Shown here one piece after another: positions 20,470 through 32,147 of a stretch of DNA of 64,000 nucleotides (positions are counted from its first letter, which is position 1; every line of letters begins with the position of its first letter). The stretch is taken from NCBI GenBank assembly GCA_002077045.2, contig KZ111146.1:887657-951656 (forward strand). Direction: 5' to 3'. The notes beneath the pieces were generated by a model. The model did no database searches. It saw only the letters and a list, made by a program, of their open reading frames with translations, and was not told the DNA's origin. The position numbers were made by a program, and so were the translations under genes. The stretch comes from Rachicladosporium sp. CCFEE 5018 (lineage: Eukaryota; Ascomycota; Dothideomycetes; Cladosporiales; Cladosporiaceae).

Positions 20470-21968
20470 ATGTCTCTCGACCCGCCAGCATACATCCTCT
20501 CGCTACAGAACAACATCAGAGCGCGGCCTATAAGCTGGGATGGCGCAGTAAGAGCAAAAACAATCACAGAAGACGATCTGAAGAAGATCAAGGCGATAGA
20601 CAAGGTGCGGAAGGAGCAACGGAAGCAAGTGATTGAGGGCGATGTCGACACATACACGCAATTGCTACTTGGAGGCGGAGACGTGAAGAGCATATTCGAG
20701 AGCGCTGCGAAGCGACCAGATATCTTGCAGTACATGCTGGTACTGGCGGGAGATCTCGTAGATGGCATGTTGAGTGGCCTCCGTTGACCAGAACCCATGC
20801 TGACTTGCCACAAGATATACCGCCTCTCGCAAAGTCACTGATCAGCCATCCCGAGCCGTTCAAGCACCTGCTGCCCCTTCTCAAACAGTCGCCTAATCCC
20901 GAAGACCCAATACCACTTCTTGCATCTGCGCTTCTATCCACTCTTCTTGGAAATGCCATCCAAGCTAGCTCGAAGTCGACACCCCAGATCGATGATGCTC
21001 TGCCCAAGATATATGCCTACATTGCCCAGCTGAGCAAGCAATCGGACACAAACCTCCAGGACATCGCTTGCCAAGAATACTCGGTGCTGTTGAGGACAAC
21101 AAAGTCACGATCGCTCTTCTGGAAACAGCGCAAGGAGACCTTGGACCCGTTGATTGACGTTCTACGGACCGCCGTTGGGGGTCGGGACACAGACAGCACA
21201 CTCGCGAACGGTAGTGGCGGTGCCTCGAGTATCCGCAGCACGGAGAGTAACTTCAAGATTGGCGGAAGCGTGAGCTTGCAATTGCTTTACCACATCCTGC
21301 TCGTCATCTGGCAACTTAGCTTCGAGGGCAAATTGGTGGGTAGGGGTCTGGACGAAGACCATGACATAGTGCCATTGTACACAACATTGGTCCGGCTCTC
21401 ACCTAAGGAGAAGACGACTCGACTACTCCTTGGGACTTTGCAAAACCTTCTGTCAACCAACCAAAAGACACTGCTGCCGGCCGCCACGGCTGCACGCCTG
21501 CCATCCATCCTGCAAAACCTAAAGACCCGCCATCTCACCGACCAAGACTTACAAGAAGATCTCGAGAAGCTGACGGCCCTACTCGACGAATACACATCGT
21601 CCCGCACCACTTTGGAGACCTACACAGCCGAGCTCGACTCTGGACATCTACGCTGGTCGCCTCCTCACAAGAACGCCGAGTTCTGGGGCGCCAATGCCTC
21701 CGAGATCATCTCAATGGAGAATGGTGCCTACCTCAATAAGCTGGCCGCGATACTAAGCAAGGACTGGGCAAGTGACAAGCAAGTTCTGGCCATTGGCTGC
21801 AACGATGTCGCGAACTTGGTCAAGCAGTGTCCAGAGAAACGGAACCAGCTGGAACGCGCCGGGCTGAAAGCGCGCGTTATGACGCTGATGCAGGATGAGA
21901 ATGAGAGCGTGCGGTGGGAGAGCTTGAGGGCTGTGGGTGAATGGCTGCGGTATACTTTCGACTCTTAG
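20470..21968 (+). CDS. VMA13: V-type H+-ATPase subunit H (Vma13)
   Basis: Regulatory subunit of the V1 sector, needed to activate the vacuolar proton pump. Exon 1 (20470-20764) and exon 2 (20815-21968) give about 482 residues, normal for the family. The exon 1 frame meets TGA at 20784-20786; the best repair is a 50-bp intron 20765-20814 with a GC donor (GCATGT), branch-like CTGAC and acceptor CAAG. This gives GDLVD|DIPPLAKSLISHPEPF. No GT donor in the right phase fits as well. The protein is HEAT/ARM-like; the conserved C-terminal signature LRWSPPHKNAEFWGANA and CNDVANLVKQCPEKRNQLE are intact. Confidence 0.93.
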
Positions 21969-22846
21969 GCTGTGGAAGAGCTTAGTGCAACGTTGCTGTA
22001 CAGAGGCTTGCTGCATCATTGTTGCAATGTGTTCGAGAGCCATGTGGTTGGTACGGTAGCCGGCTAAGTGTGGATAGCGGGTAATTGTATCTAGATCGCT
22101 TGTGCAGGGGGATCGTGCGATTGATGAGTGCGGCGTACATGTATCTATGTCTCTGTCTCACACCGGAACAATTGGAACTGCCTGAGGCAGGAGCGGCCTA
22201 TGCCGGAGTGGGCTCCTTCCAAGTGATCGTCGCACCTACACGACGTCTGGACCTCGACATCGCTTACGACGCTCTAGGAGTCTTTGTACTCTCAAGGAAT
22301 ATCTTTACATCGATAATTGCATGTACGTTTCCACATCTTCCAACGTCCTTACCCGACAACATCATCCTCCGCCAAGCCCAATACTTCATCCGAACTCAAC
22401 CGGACCACGCAACCGCCATCGCCGCACTGGCGCCTCAGCGGCCTCCAAAGTACCAACAGTCTTACCATACCTCGAATACGAGACAACTGTACCTGGTACC
22501 GACTAGGTCTTCGAACGTCAATGCGCGATAATAGGTACTGGCGCACAGTGCGCGCTGCATGTTTTTTGCTATATCCTACGGCTCCACGGCCCGGCTTCCT
22601 GGAGTAGCCCATGAGCGTCGCCTCCAGTGGCTGCTCCCGCCGCGCCTCCGGACAGATCGCGCGAGCCTGAACTGACTTCACAAGTCTCACGCGCTGTGCG
22701 CCGCCGCCGCCGCGTGTGGGGACGGATAGGAAACGCTTCGTCACAGAGATATGCGTACAGGGTTCTCGGCTGCAGCCGGTAGGTTCGATCTTACTTTCTG
22801 TTGACCGTTTTCTTGTGATGTCTTGATTTCCTCCAGTCTGTAGTGG
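21969..22846. other. Intergenic, VMA13 to Zn2Cys6 factor
   Basis: About 880 bases with no supported gene. One plus-strand frame at about 22085-22531 lacks a good start, domain or codon signal. The region likely holds the promoter of the downstream regulator. Confidence 0.5.
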
Positions 22847-24900
22847 ATGAAGTTTGGCTGGATGCTTACGATGGAGGAGGGGCAAGGATCACTCCAGGAT
22901 TCGACGGCTAGAGAAACGAGTGCGATCGAGGCGTCGCCCGAGACTGCAAAAAGGAAACGCCAGCCTAGGAACTCGGCTTGTCAGTCATGCTCCGGGCTGA
23001 AGATGAAGTGTTGTCCTAGCACTGTACCAGGCTGCTGCGAAAGGTCAGTGAATGTCGTTTGTTCCGGGTGTGTCAGTCGGCAATGATTGCCAGGGACTCT
23101 AGACCGGGACGACTCGAAACAGAGGCGTTGCAGGGTCTGATGTCAGCATCGATTCGTTATACGAGTTGATAGCACGTCGAATCACTTTGTGCGACGCGTA
23201 TTGATCTACTGCGGGCGTCGCAGTCATTGGTTGTCGACAGGCTTTACTGACCATGCTGTAGGTGCAACCGTATGAACAAGCAATGCGTCCCAGCCATCCC
23301 TAAGCCTCGCAAACGGCGATCCACGAATGGCTTCTCGGACGAGCACACTCATGGTGTGCGCATTACCGACCTTCTCGACGACAGCGTCTCGCCGGACAGA
23401 GGCTCGAGGACAATCCCGACATGGACATCATCGAGTTACCAGAACGAGGCTGCTCGCAAGTACTCCAGCCAGTTGCAACCGACTTACAGTCCCAAACGTC
23501 GATGCGAAACCTCCGTTGAAACTGCGGGCTCGAAGACCCATGATCGGCATGAGCGCAATGTGCTCCAGCATCTGGACCTTGAGTACATCAGAAGCAGCAT
23601 AGATCGCTTTCGAACCTACCTTGACGCTTTCCCGGTCATCGATCCCAGACTCTTGGAAGATCCATCACGGTTGACGCTAACTCGCCCGTTGACTGCGCTC
23701 AGCACCTGTTGCGTTACAGCTACTGCGATAGATCCGATGCGCGAGCGATTGGATACTACGTTTCGACAGTCACTCGCCGACGCTATCATTGTCGATGGTG
23801 ACAAAAGCACAGACTTGACCGTCGGCCTGCTGATCTACCTCAGCTACGCCCGACATGCTGCAGAACGGTCGGATATGACGATTATGCCTTGGCATCTGCT
23901 CGCCAGTATGGTACGCGATGCCGGAAGGCCGCTACCGGGCCGTAAGGCTGTCGCTACGGACTTTGAGATGCAGCACGCCGCACTATGTGCGTACATCGCG
24001 GCGTTCCATGTCTCGAGGCTCGGCTACAACAGAGCAAGTCCTATACCCTGGACGAGTGAGCTACAAACATGCGCGGACATTGTTTGCGATTCTTCGCTAG
24101 GCGCTACTGCTCAAAGTCTGACGATTTTACTTTCGATCACTCGGGTGCTTGACGACTTCCATATTAGCTTGGAAAGATCGAAGAGTATTTTGAAGCCTCC
24201 TGCTGTCGCACTGGCGAGTTCACTACACGCAGAGTCAAGTGTTCGACAATTACGACTGTGTAAATCTCGACTGGCCTCACACTACGAGGCCTCTGCATAT
24301 ACCGCTGCCAGCATCGTCCTCCAGTCTGCCATACTCGGCGCTTCAGAGGCCCCGGATCTTTCAGCGCGACAAAATCTTGCTGCCTCGATCAAGACCTACA
24401 TCGAGGACCTCGTTACTTCTTCGCATTCCGCCTTTCAGTCCGCATCCCAAATGCAGTGTGCTGAACTCCTATCCGTACTCGCCGTCCTCCCACGCTTGTA
24501 TCGCAGTCCATCATATCACTCCCATGCGCACGAGCTGGATGCGGTGCGAAGCATGTTGAGGCCTGTAGAGCTGCTCGATCGGCTCGTGCGACGCCTTGAC
24601 GTTGAATATGCCACCGATCACAAGGACAGCGGGGCGCTGGGCGGGTTGGAAAACTTGATGAGACACGCTGTCCAAGCTGTCAGGCATGCGGTGAAGCGCC
24701 ATGATGAAGAAGCTGCTTTACATGCCAACGGGACGTTCCGAGCTGTGAATCGCGATGAGAATATGGGTGCAGCAAGAGATGATAGTCATGAGGCTCGGTC
24801 TGTGGGGTCCCGGGCACTACGTGGCGAGACCGATGAGTGTGATGGCGGAGTGCTCGAGTACGCATACTGGGACGCACTTGCAGACAGTAACGGGTCATGA
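22847..24900 (+). CDS. Zn2Cys6 transcription factor (small-cluster type)
   Basis: DNA-binding regulator of unknown targets. Exon 1 (22847-23043) and exon 2 (23262-24900) join in frame over a 218-bp GT-AG intron that splits the zinc cluster. The joined motif reads ACQSCSGLKMKCC, then PGCCERC, then NRMNKQCVPA, followed by the basic PKPRKRR. The cluster carries extra Cys residues (KCC, GCC), so the exact ligands are ambiguous. The rest (about 540 residues) is helical with no named domain I can recognise. Total about 611 residues. Start could also be a Met a few codons downstream. It converges on a second Zn2Cys6 gene, 353 bases apart. Confidence 0.8.
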
Positions 24901-25253
24901 TGATGATGGAATTTTGACACAGACAGGCTGTACACCGTCACGCGAATGACAAAAGTGGGCCACTCAAGAAGTCCACATGAGTGGCACTGCTAGAGTATAC
25001 TACGCTACAACAATGATTCGCTTCCCGTGCTGCCTAAGAGAACTCTCGAAGGAGACAAGACTCTCTCCGACAACGTACCCTCCGATCCGCTCTCGTCGCG
25101 TTGTCTATATTAGCGTATTCTATCCTGATGGATCGCTGAGCGGGCCTCCTTATCTACCACTCGTGTGACTGCATATGCTGAGACTCTCCACTGCGATGCA
25201 CAAAGCAATCCCACTGCTCATGCTGCCGTTACGAGCCGTGCACGCGTACCCTT
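24901..25253. other. Intergenic between convergent transcription factor genes
   Basis: About 350 bases between two stop codons facing each other. It should contain both 3' UTRs; no gene is seen. Confidence 0.5.
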
Positions 25254-27542
25254 CTACAATCCCTCAGGCAGCAGCACAGCAGCAATAAGCCTGAGGTCCC
25301 ACGCCTGCCACCCGTCTTTAATGCGACCCTGCGTGTCCCGCCTAGCCATCAGATCGCCAACACGGAGCTGACAAGGCTCTAGCCACTGTCGGAACTGATC
25401 CGTGCTTTCCTCATCTTGCGTCGCAGCGCCCTTTCCCGCGGGTTTCTGTGGCCAGCATACTACCAGCGCGTCATCAGCACCCTGCGCAGTGATAGGCGGC
25501 AGACCTCGGACACGCAGCAGCATGATAAGTAGGGCTGCAAATTGTGGACCTTGCGTGTAAAGCGCTTCCAAAGGAGGATCGGAGGGGGCCCAGAAGGGTA
25601 GACTGCCAGGGTGTTGCGCTGCCAGATACTGATACATAGCCGTCGTGCGTTCCACGCAGCTAAGCAGTATAATTGCGGAGATGTAGGTAGCAAATGCTGA
25701 GATTTGCTGGCGCTGAAGAAGGTGGCGTTCGAGCTCGTTGAGGACGCTCTTGCAAACCTGCTTGCAGCGAGTCTCGAGATTTGCAAGGACTTGATGTCGA
25801 AGTAGCCGGTAATTTGGGCTTTGATGATCGATCTCGGTTGCGTTCAAGCGAATGCTCATGTCATCGGTGCGTTGTGACGATGCTACAAGGGTGGTCGTTA
25901 GGAGCCAGAGCTCGGTCACCTGTCTCAGTAGCTGGCCTGGCGTTATGTGATTTCCACGACTCTTGGTCTTGTCAGACTGCGCGTTCGCTATGCAATACTG
26001 CTTATCGTATAGCTTGTGAGCTTCCAGTAGCGTCCGCCGTAAGAAGTCGTTCGTCTCGATTGATATGCACTCTCTCGCTCTGCTATCACCAGTCAAGTGC
26101 TGTGAGATGTTCCCTAAGATGTCGTCGGACTCGTCAAGAAGAATGACATCGTCGGCCGGCGAGGTCCCCACCTTAGATGCCGCATGCTCGGACTTGTGCG
26201 TGGTATTGCGAAGCACCAGACCCGATGCGTCGCTGCTACTGTTAAACTTGATCTCGACGTCACCCGATCGCGGTGATGCTATGGTGCCAATCAGGAGGGC
26301 CGTAATGTCTGACTTTACGCGCAAACTATGGAACGACGTCGAGTACATGGCGAACTCATCCGCTAGCTTCGTCCGCACACAGGGCCATTTCCATAGCCGC
26401 GCAGAGTCAACATGCGCGCACTTGTCGCAAGGTGTGCCGTCCGAGCACGGCTTCTTGAGCATTCGGCAGCGTAGACATGCACCGCGTTTGCGGGTCTCTT
26501 GTACTTGCCTTCGCCGATCTTCATTAAAACGCGCGCGACCTCCCTTGGGCACTGAAGTAAGTCTCACGAGAGGCGGCACAACGAGCGAACCTTGCTGTGC
26601 TTCTATTGCCGATGTCTGCCCTTCAGATGAGAATGTTCGTGACTGCACTGAATCTACAGGTCGGGCATGAGGTTCTGACGAAGCCATGATTGCCTTCAGC
26701 TGAGGGTCGATGGCGCTGTTTGCAAGGACTCGTGCGTTACTCTGCTGCAGTCGATGATCTGCATCTTGGGCTCTTCGCACCAACGGCTGGACATGAGGCT
26801 GACCGTATTGTTGTTGATGCCTTGACGTGCTTTGCGCAGTTGGTAAGTGCGACACTACCCCACCAAATTCAGGCTGCATGCTGATGTTGTGCTCATCAGG
26901 CGCTTGATGGATCGCATTCATCAAAAGCTGTTCAACGATCTGCCGCTCTGACTCCTGCGCCATAGCAGATTCGTGGGTGCCGTAGGCCAGAGTTTGCCGT
27001 TGCTGAGTGTAGTCAAGATGCCGCCGCGAAGCTTCAGCCAACGTATCTAACGCTGATTGCTGATTGTATCCTTGTGCGGAGATAGAGAAGCTACCGTCCC
27101 CCTCGTTACGCGTTGCAGGCGGAGGGTCACTTATGGGCGCTGCGTTCGCAGACATATCGAATTGGAATTGATGAGAATCGTGCACGTCCCAGCCCTGCGA
27201 ATCGAACACGAGTTCGCTCGCATGATGGTCTGCAGCGGAGACGTTGGCACCGGCCTTTGAGGCAGCTTTTCGGGGACGCTGGGCATGATCATACGCCGCC
27301 TCACGCTCCTGTGGGGTGAGCTGGGGACACCGCTTGAGCAGGTGCGTGAGCATGGCATCAATGCGGCCTTTTGGGAACTACGGCATGGTATCAGTACAAT
27401 ACACATACAATTACGCGTCAAATCACAAGACTACCAGCTCGCCGCATTTGATGCACTGCTGCTCATATCGGTTACTGTTGTCCTCAAGCTTTTTGCCACG
27501 ACGGAAGTAGTCAGCAATGAGTGCATTCTGTTTGCGACCCAT
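25254..27542 (-). CDS. Transcription factor with N-terminal BED-like finger and internal Zn2Cys6 cluster
   Basis: Predicted nuclear regulator, about 743 residues. Exon 1 (27542-27435) encodes MGRKQNALIADYFRRGKKL and CIKCGEL; a 57-bp GT-AG intron leads to FPKGRIDAMLTHLLKRCPQL. The C-x2-C plus H-x4-C arrangement resembles a BED zinc finger. A Gln/His-rich low-complexity region follows. The Zn2Cys6 motif lies near residue 335: GACLRCRMLKKPCSDG, then TPCDKCAH, with the last Cys in WKWPCVR, a long final spacing. The C-terminal half is helical with no recognised domain. Finding both DNA-binding modules in one protein, with the cluster internal, is less common than a single N-terminal cluster. It is divergent from VPS37. 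Confidence 0.82.
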
Positions 27543-27821
27543 TGCTGCCGTCGGGCTTGAGCACTCGTCGGACGCGACTCTCGTCGGAGGAGGTTATCAA
27601 GGAAGAAGCAGCGAGGTCAACTAAAAGCCCTTGAGTCTGTCTATAATTCTGCCAGAGGAGGCGGTGAAAGTCGCGTGAAGTCCAGGCGACATGCCAAGAG
27701 ATAGCTGACTAAGGTCGAGCTAACCCCCACCACTGCACTCACGAGTCCAAGCAATGATTCACAAGGCCCTGACACACCGGGCATGGTCGCCCTCCGAGAG
27801 TGCGGGTAATTGCTACGCAGG

Positions 27822-28604
27822 ATGTCTTTCGCTACCCCAGATTCGAATTCGCCGGCACTGCAGCCAACACCACCGTACTACACATCCACACCACCCGTAC
27901 CTCCACCAAAGCCTTCTACTTCCTCCACACCGATAGACCGAGGACCTCCACCCCCTCCATTACCGGTGGGCCACGTCCATCATGAGGTGTCTGAGCTCGA
28001 TGGCAATCCCAGCACCCAGTCCCACGAGCAATATCGCCCACAAGGACCTGCACAGATCCAGATACCTGCCATCCAACATGACTGGCTACCCGAGTCACTC
28101 AAGGCCAAAAGCACAGGAGACCTGCATCATTTGCTGGAGAATAGGGAGTTGCAAACTGCACTCCTCAACAATCCCAGTACCACGCACTCGGCCATCCCAG
28201 CATCGCAAGCAGCACTCCAGCCGCTTGTGGAGTCAAACATTAGCCTGGCTGAGTCACTGCTGTCACTCGAGGCGCGCTTGACGCAGCAACGAGAGCAGAC
28301 GCAGTCACGACTTCTGGCTTTGCGAGCATTGGAGCAACAGCATCGTGCAAAGATTGCCGAGACCGAGGATGCCTTGCGGGCTTTCAGTCCCATGGCTTTG
28401 TATCAGCGTCTGAATGCCAGTGCACAGGAGCAGCATCAACTCGTGCAAGGCATAGAGGAAAGCTGGCTGGACGAGTCTGGCGTTGCTAGTGATCGCGAAA
28501 TTGGCGACTTCGTTCGAAGAGTCAAAGAAGGCAAGAAGCTTGCATTCCTGCGCACTGAGCGAAAGCGTAGGTGGGACGAAGGTAGGGTTGGCGGCTGGCG
28601 GTGA
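27822..28604 (+). CDS. VPS37: ESCRT-I subunit Vps37 (Mod(r) domain)
   Basis: ESCRT-I component for sorting ubiquitinated cargo at endosomes. Single exon, 260 residues from the first ATG (MSFATPDSNSP). The N-terminal 60 residues are Pro-rich. The Mod(r) domain covers about residues 85-245: SLKAKSTGDLHHLLENRELQ, VESNISLAESLLSLEARL as a coiled coil, and the final DREIGDFVRRVKEGKKLAFLRTERKRRW. It shares a 279-base divergent promoter with the BED/Zn2Cys6 factor. Another ESCRT gene, VPS25, lies about 13 kb away. Confidence 0.85.
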   Translation: MSFATPDSNSPALQPTPPYYTSTPPVPPPKPSTSSTPIDRGPPPPPLPVGHVHHEVSELDGNPSTQSHEQYRPQGPAQIQIPAIQHDWLPESLKAKSTGDLHHLLENRELQTALLNNPSTTHSAIPASQAALQPLVESNISLAESLLSLEARLTQQREQTQSRLLALRALEQQHRAKIAETEDALRAFSPMALYQRLNASAQEQHQLVQGIEESWLDESGVASDREIGDFVRRVKEGKKLAFLRTERKRRWDEGRVGGWR

Positions 28605-29571
28605 GAAACGCGACACTGCCTTATTGACCGCATTTGAGTGCTCCTGTGGGGTCGTCGACAATTTCGGACCTTCACAAGCTCTGTTATTGCTGGTACACCC
28701 TGAGCTCGACATTCTCTAGCCAGCGTGATCTTGACTTCTTGCACGGAACGTGTGAGCTGAACTATTGCGAGGAGACTGGCCATGTACAATCGCGACGCTA
28801 GCTGCTACTTCCTGGCGGGCTGTGTGGATCGTTGCGATTTGCCCAGATGACCGGCCGAAGTCTGCTGTGGCACTGCAGGACTCAAGAGGCTACAGCACAT
28901 AACCTCGCATGACGAGTCAATTCGTGGCGTTGTCCATCTGACTCCATGTGAAGGAACGATCGCTTATTAGCATGGCCGACACATTATGCCAAGCAGCATC
29001 CGGTGCCTCCACTAGATGGTGCTTCAGCGCACTGGGCGTGAAAAAGACTGCGAAGGCATGGAATATATGGTCTCGAGGTCCTTATGTAGGCTGTCTGTCG
29101 GCCATGGACGTGGACGTGGACGTGTAGGTCGAGATGGTCGCAGTTCCCATAGCATATTACATAGATCTGCGCGGCACGACGAGACGAGGATTTATGATAT
29201 ATATGAATGATGTAGAGTTGAAGTTACTGAAAGCGTCGGCTGTAAATTCGCTCTGGTATAATTCTTCAAGGTCTATGGTGGTTTCTGTGTATTGATTAAT
29301 GTGGATCCATGACTTCCTCATAGGAAATCTTGAGTATATCGTAGCGCCTGGGGATGTGGAGTGCGCAGTTGAGGAGAGTGTGTGCACTCCCTTCCCGAAC
29401 TTCGACCACGCCAAAAGTCGCGACCCTTGCGCGTCTCAGAACGCGACGAAAATCACATTCAACCTACTTGCAGTAACTTAGAGGTGTTCGGCGGACGCAC
29501 AACATTGTAAATCAGGATTGTTGTCACTAGTCGAATCTAGCCATCGTCTATCCAACGCGGCTTCGTCGACC
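28605..29571. other. Intergenic, VPS37 to DPB4 copy 2
   Basis: About 970 bases. From about 29064 onward it matches the start of the window. Upstream of 29064 no comparison is possible, so the true left edge of the duplication may lie to the left. No gene supported. Confidence 0.6.
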
Positions 29572-30665
29572 ATGCCTCCACGGAAAAGTACTGGCTCAAA
29601 CCCACCAGAAGATGTCACAGAGGCCAGCGTTACCACGCCTGCACAAAAGCCAAAAGACAAAGATGGGCTAGGTGTCGAGGTATGCATCTGATTCGCCTGC
29701 TTATGAGACGTATGCTGATCTCCAAGCACAGGACCTCACATTACCAAAGTCGATGATCGCACGCTTAGCCAAGGGAGTCTTGCCACCGAACACGCAAATA
29801 CAGAAGGACGCGCTGCTGGCTCTACATAAGAGCGCGACCGTCTTCGTCAGCTATATTGCTTCGAAGTGAGTCCTCATCCTGGTTCCGGCATTACCAAAGA
29901 CCTCAACCCCCGACCGAACACATTCCTGCTCTGGTCGAAAACATCATTCATTAGCTCAAGATGAGACTACGATGAAAAGAAACTAATGATCATCCCAGTG
30001 CGAACGATCTCGCCCACATGGGCGGCAAGAAGACCATCTCACCCCAAGACGTTCTCGCAGCACTCAAAGATGCCGAGCTGGAGGATGTGATGAAAGGCTT
30101 GGACGATCATCTCAAGAGTATGTGAAGATCAGCTCAATTACTGTGATCGCGCTCAGGATTCTCAATGCTCAATCAATGAATTGCTTGCTGACGTCCCACA
30201 GAGTACAACGACATCCAGTGCGAGAAGCGGAACACCTATCGCCATCGCGTGAAAGCAGAGAAGACTGGTGGTCCTGGCGAAGCAGCTACGTCTGAGAATG
30301 GTGTAGCTGCGACTCCGACAGCTGACGGCGCCCAAGCTGTATCTGCGGCAGAAGGTGGCAGCGCAACTAATGGCATCACACTGGACGACGACGCCGAGCC
30401 GCCCAGCAAGAAGCTGAAAGGCGAAGGCGGCGAAGTTATCGTCACGCCCGGCAAACAGATAGAGGACTACGAGATCGATGACGGTGAGCCGGATGTAGAG
30501 GAGGATGGCGATGAGGAAGGCGACGACGTTGACGATGTGGAGCCGGATGGCGAGGATGATGTGGACGATGAGGTGATGGGTGATGATGAGAGTGAGGAGG
30601 ACGAGGATGGCGTGGGCGCGCATGTGCCGGACGAGGCGCTGGACGATGGGGAGGATAGCGATTAG
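29572..30665 (+). CDS. DPB4: DNA polymerase epsilon subunit D / Dpb4 (copy 2)
   Basis: Paralog of the gene at 514-1605 with the same four exons: 29572-29679, 29732-29865, 29999-30117 and 30202-30665. All splice sites are conserved; the second intron is 2 bases longer. The histone fold differs by one visible residue (SYIASN against SYFASN). The acidic tail differs at several places, including GDDESEEDEDG against GDGESEEDEVG, but stays acidic and in frame. Two intact genes for a normally single-copy replication subunit is uncommon and fits a recent segmental or genome-wide duplication. Confidence 0.92.
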
Positions 30666-30799
30666 CTTCGACTGTATGGGGTTCTTGAGACTCTGTAGTG
30701 TGATAGGGATGGGGTTTTGATGCGTTGGCCGGTCCTTCACACAGACTTTGCCAGATTTCATATCTTTATAGTCGCCTGACAGACCTCATAAATTGCCAC

Positions 30800-30871
30800 G
30801 CCCTGCTGGCGCAATGGTAGCGCGCCAGACTTCTAATCTGGAGGTTGCATGTTCGAGTCCTGCGTGGTAAG
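30800..30871 (+). tRNA. tRNA-Arg(UCU)-like gene, acceptor stem atypical (copy 2)
   Basis: The 72-base body is identical to 1741-1812, with the same A box, anticodon arm (UCU) and B box. Here the upstream bases TTGCCACGC pair with all nine of GCGTGGTAA (one G-T wobble), a better helix than in copy 1. The normal 7-bp acceptor still does not form. The flanks on both sides differ clearly from copy 1. Confidence 0.5.
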
Positions 30872-31244
30872 ACCACATCACCTCCATTACGCCTACATTG
30901 CGTTGCTTACCTCTCTCTAGGGGTGTTTGTCAACAATAAACTTTTGCGTTTTGTTGCACACAGCCAGACTCAACGGACTCGGAGGCTGCGACATCGCATG
31001 TACCACGACGTTTGTACCGCAAGTCCCAATCGGGCAGCTGTAGGTCTCCCATTATCTCGCTCCCTAGTGCATCACACCCGCTCTCGAATCGCATACTCGA
31101 AGGATGGTCTTCAGCTGCATATACATGCATGCGCGACTCATACAACGCATATGTAGGGGAACAATATCAACGCCGTAGGTACACTGCTCCTGTGCTTCTC
31201 GCGTGTCTCAAATCGACGCCATACCAGTCCACTCTGCAGCAATC
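30872..31244. other. Intergenic, tRNA-like gene to GNAT (copy 2)
   Basis: About 370 bases, diverged from the matching region of copy 1 by substitutions and small indels. No gene supported. Confidence 0.5.
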
Positions 31245-32030
31245 ATGCCTTTTACAATCCACACCGCCACCCCAGCGGACACTCAAGCCATAGTTGCCGT
31301 CTTCGCCTCCGACCAGAACGAACCGTTCGCACGCGTGCAGCTAGGCACCTTAAGCCAGGAGGCGTTCAAAGCCCGCATGGAATCGCGGTTCGGACAAGCA
31401 ATTGCGAACCAAGACGGCCAAGTCTACCTCTACGCGCGCGACTATGAGAGTGGCGAGATAGTCAGCTACGCGAACTGGCAATTACCTGCGCCTGAGGGAG
31501 AGGTGGTGGAGGAGAAGAGTGAAGAAGTATGCCTCCAGATTTCTACCCCCCACTGTGAGGGTATAGGCGACTAATCAGCGCACAGGAGGAAGCGAAAGAA
31601 CTCGCCGACTGGGCGGCTGCTATGCCGAAGGAGATGAATATCCCTTCTATGATCGCTACGCGGAAGGGAATGAGGAAGATTCGGAAGAGTAGCGAGAATG
31701 GCCAACGGAATTACTGTACGTTCCTAGCCCTCTCCCCTTCTCGTTTCTTTCACTGACACGGCATCAGTCCTCATGAATCTCGGCACGCACCCTTCGTATC
31801 GACGCAAGGGCGCGGCCACGGCGTTAGTGCAGTGGGGTGTGGAGCGTGCTGACAAAGAGGGCGTGATCGCTTGCCTGAACACTGGTGAGCATAACAGCGC
31901 CAGGAAGATGTATGAGAGGTTTGGGTTCGAGAAGGTAGATGAGCACGTATTTGAGTTGTCGCAGTTCGGAGGCGAGGGAGAGCATATTGCTATCGGAATG
32001 AGGAGGCAGCCGAAGCCAGTCTCTGTATGA
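31245..32030 (+). CDS. GNAT-family N-acetyltransferase (copy 2)
   Basis: Paralog of 2194-2984. Exons 31245-31526, 31586-31715 and 31768-32030 join in frame; the introns are 59 and 52 bp. The first intron is nearly unchanged, while the second is almost unalignable apart from its ends. The acetyl-CoA loop reads GTHPSYRRKGAATALVQWG. The C-terminus differs (QPKPVSV against QPKPSTD). Conserved exons beside a diverged intron argue for selection on both proteins. Substrate unknown. Confidence 0.87.
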
Positions 32031-32147
32031 AGCAGGCGTCCTCATGAAGCGTTGTGCTTCTCGTTCGAAGCATTCATGCCAAGGGTATCTTGATCTTAGG
32101 TCGTTGTTCGCGTGAGTCGTCTCCAGGGTATCGCTTTCGGAGCATAG

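Noticed and set aside
22085..22531. 148-codon plus-strand frame upstream of the Zn2Cys6 gene
   Set aside because: No ATG at the start of the frame, no domain and no splice context.
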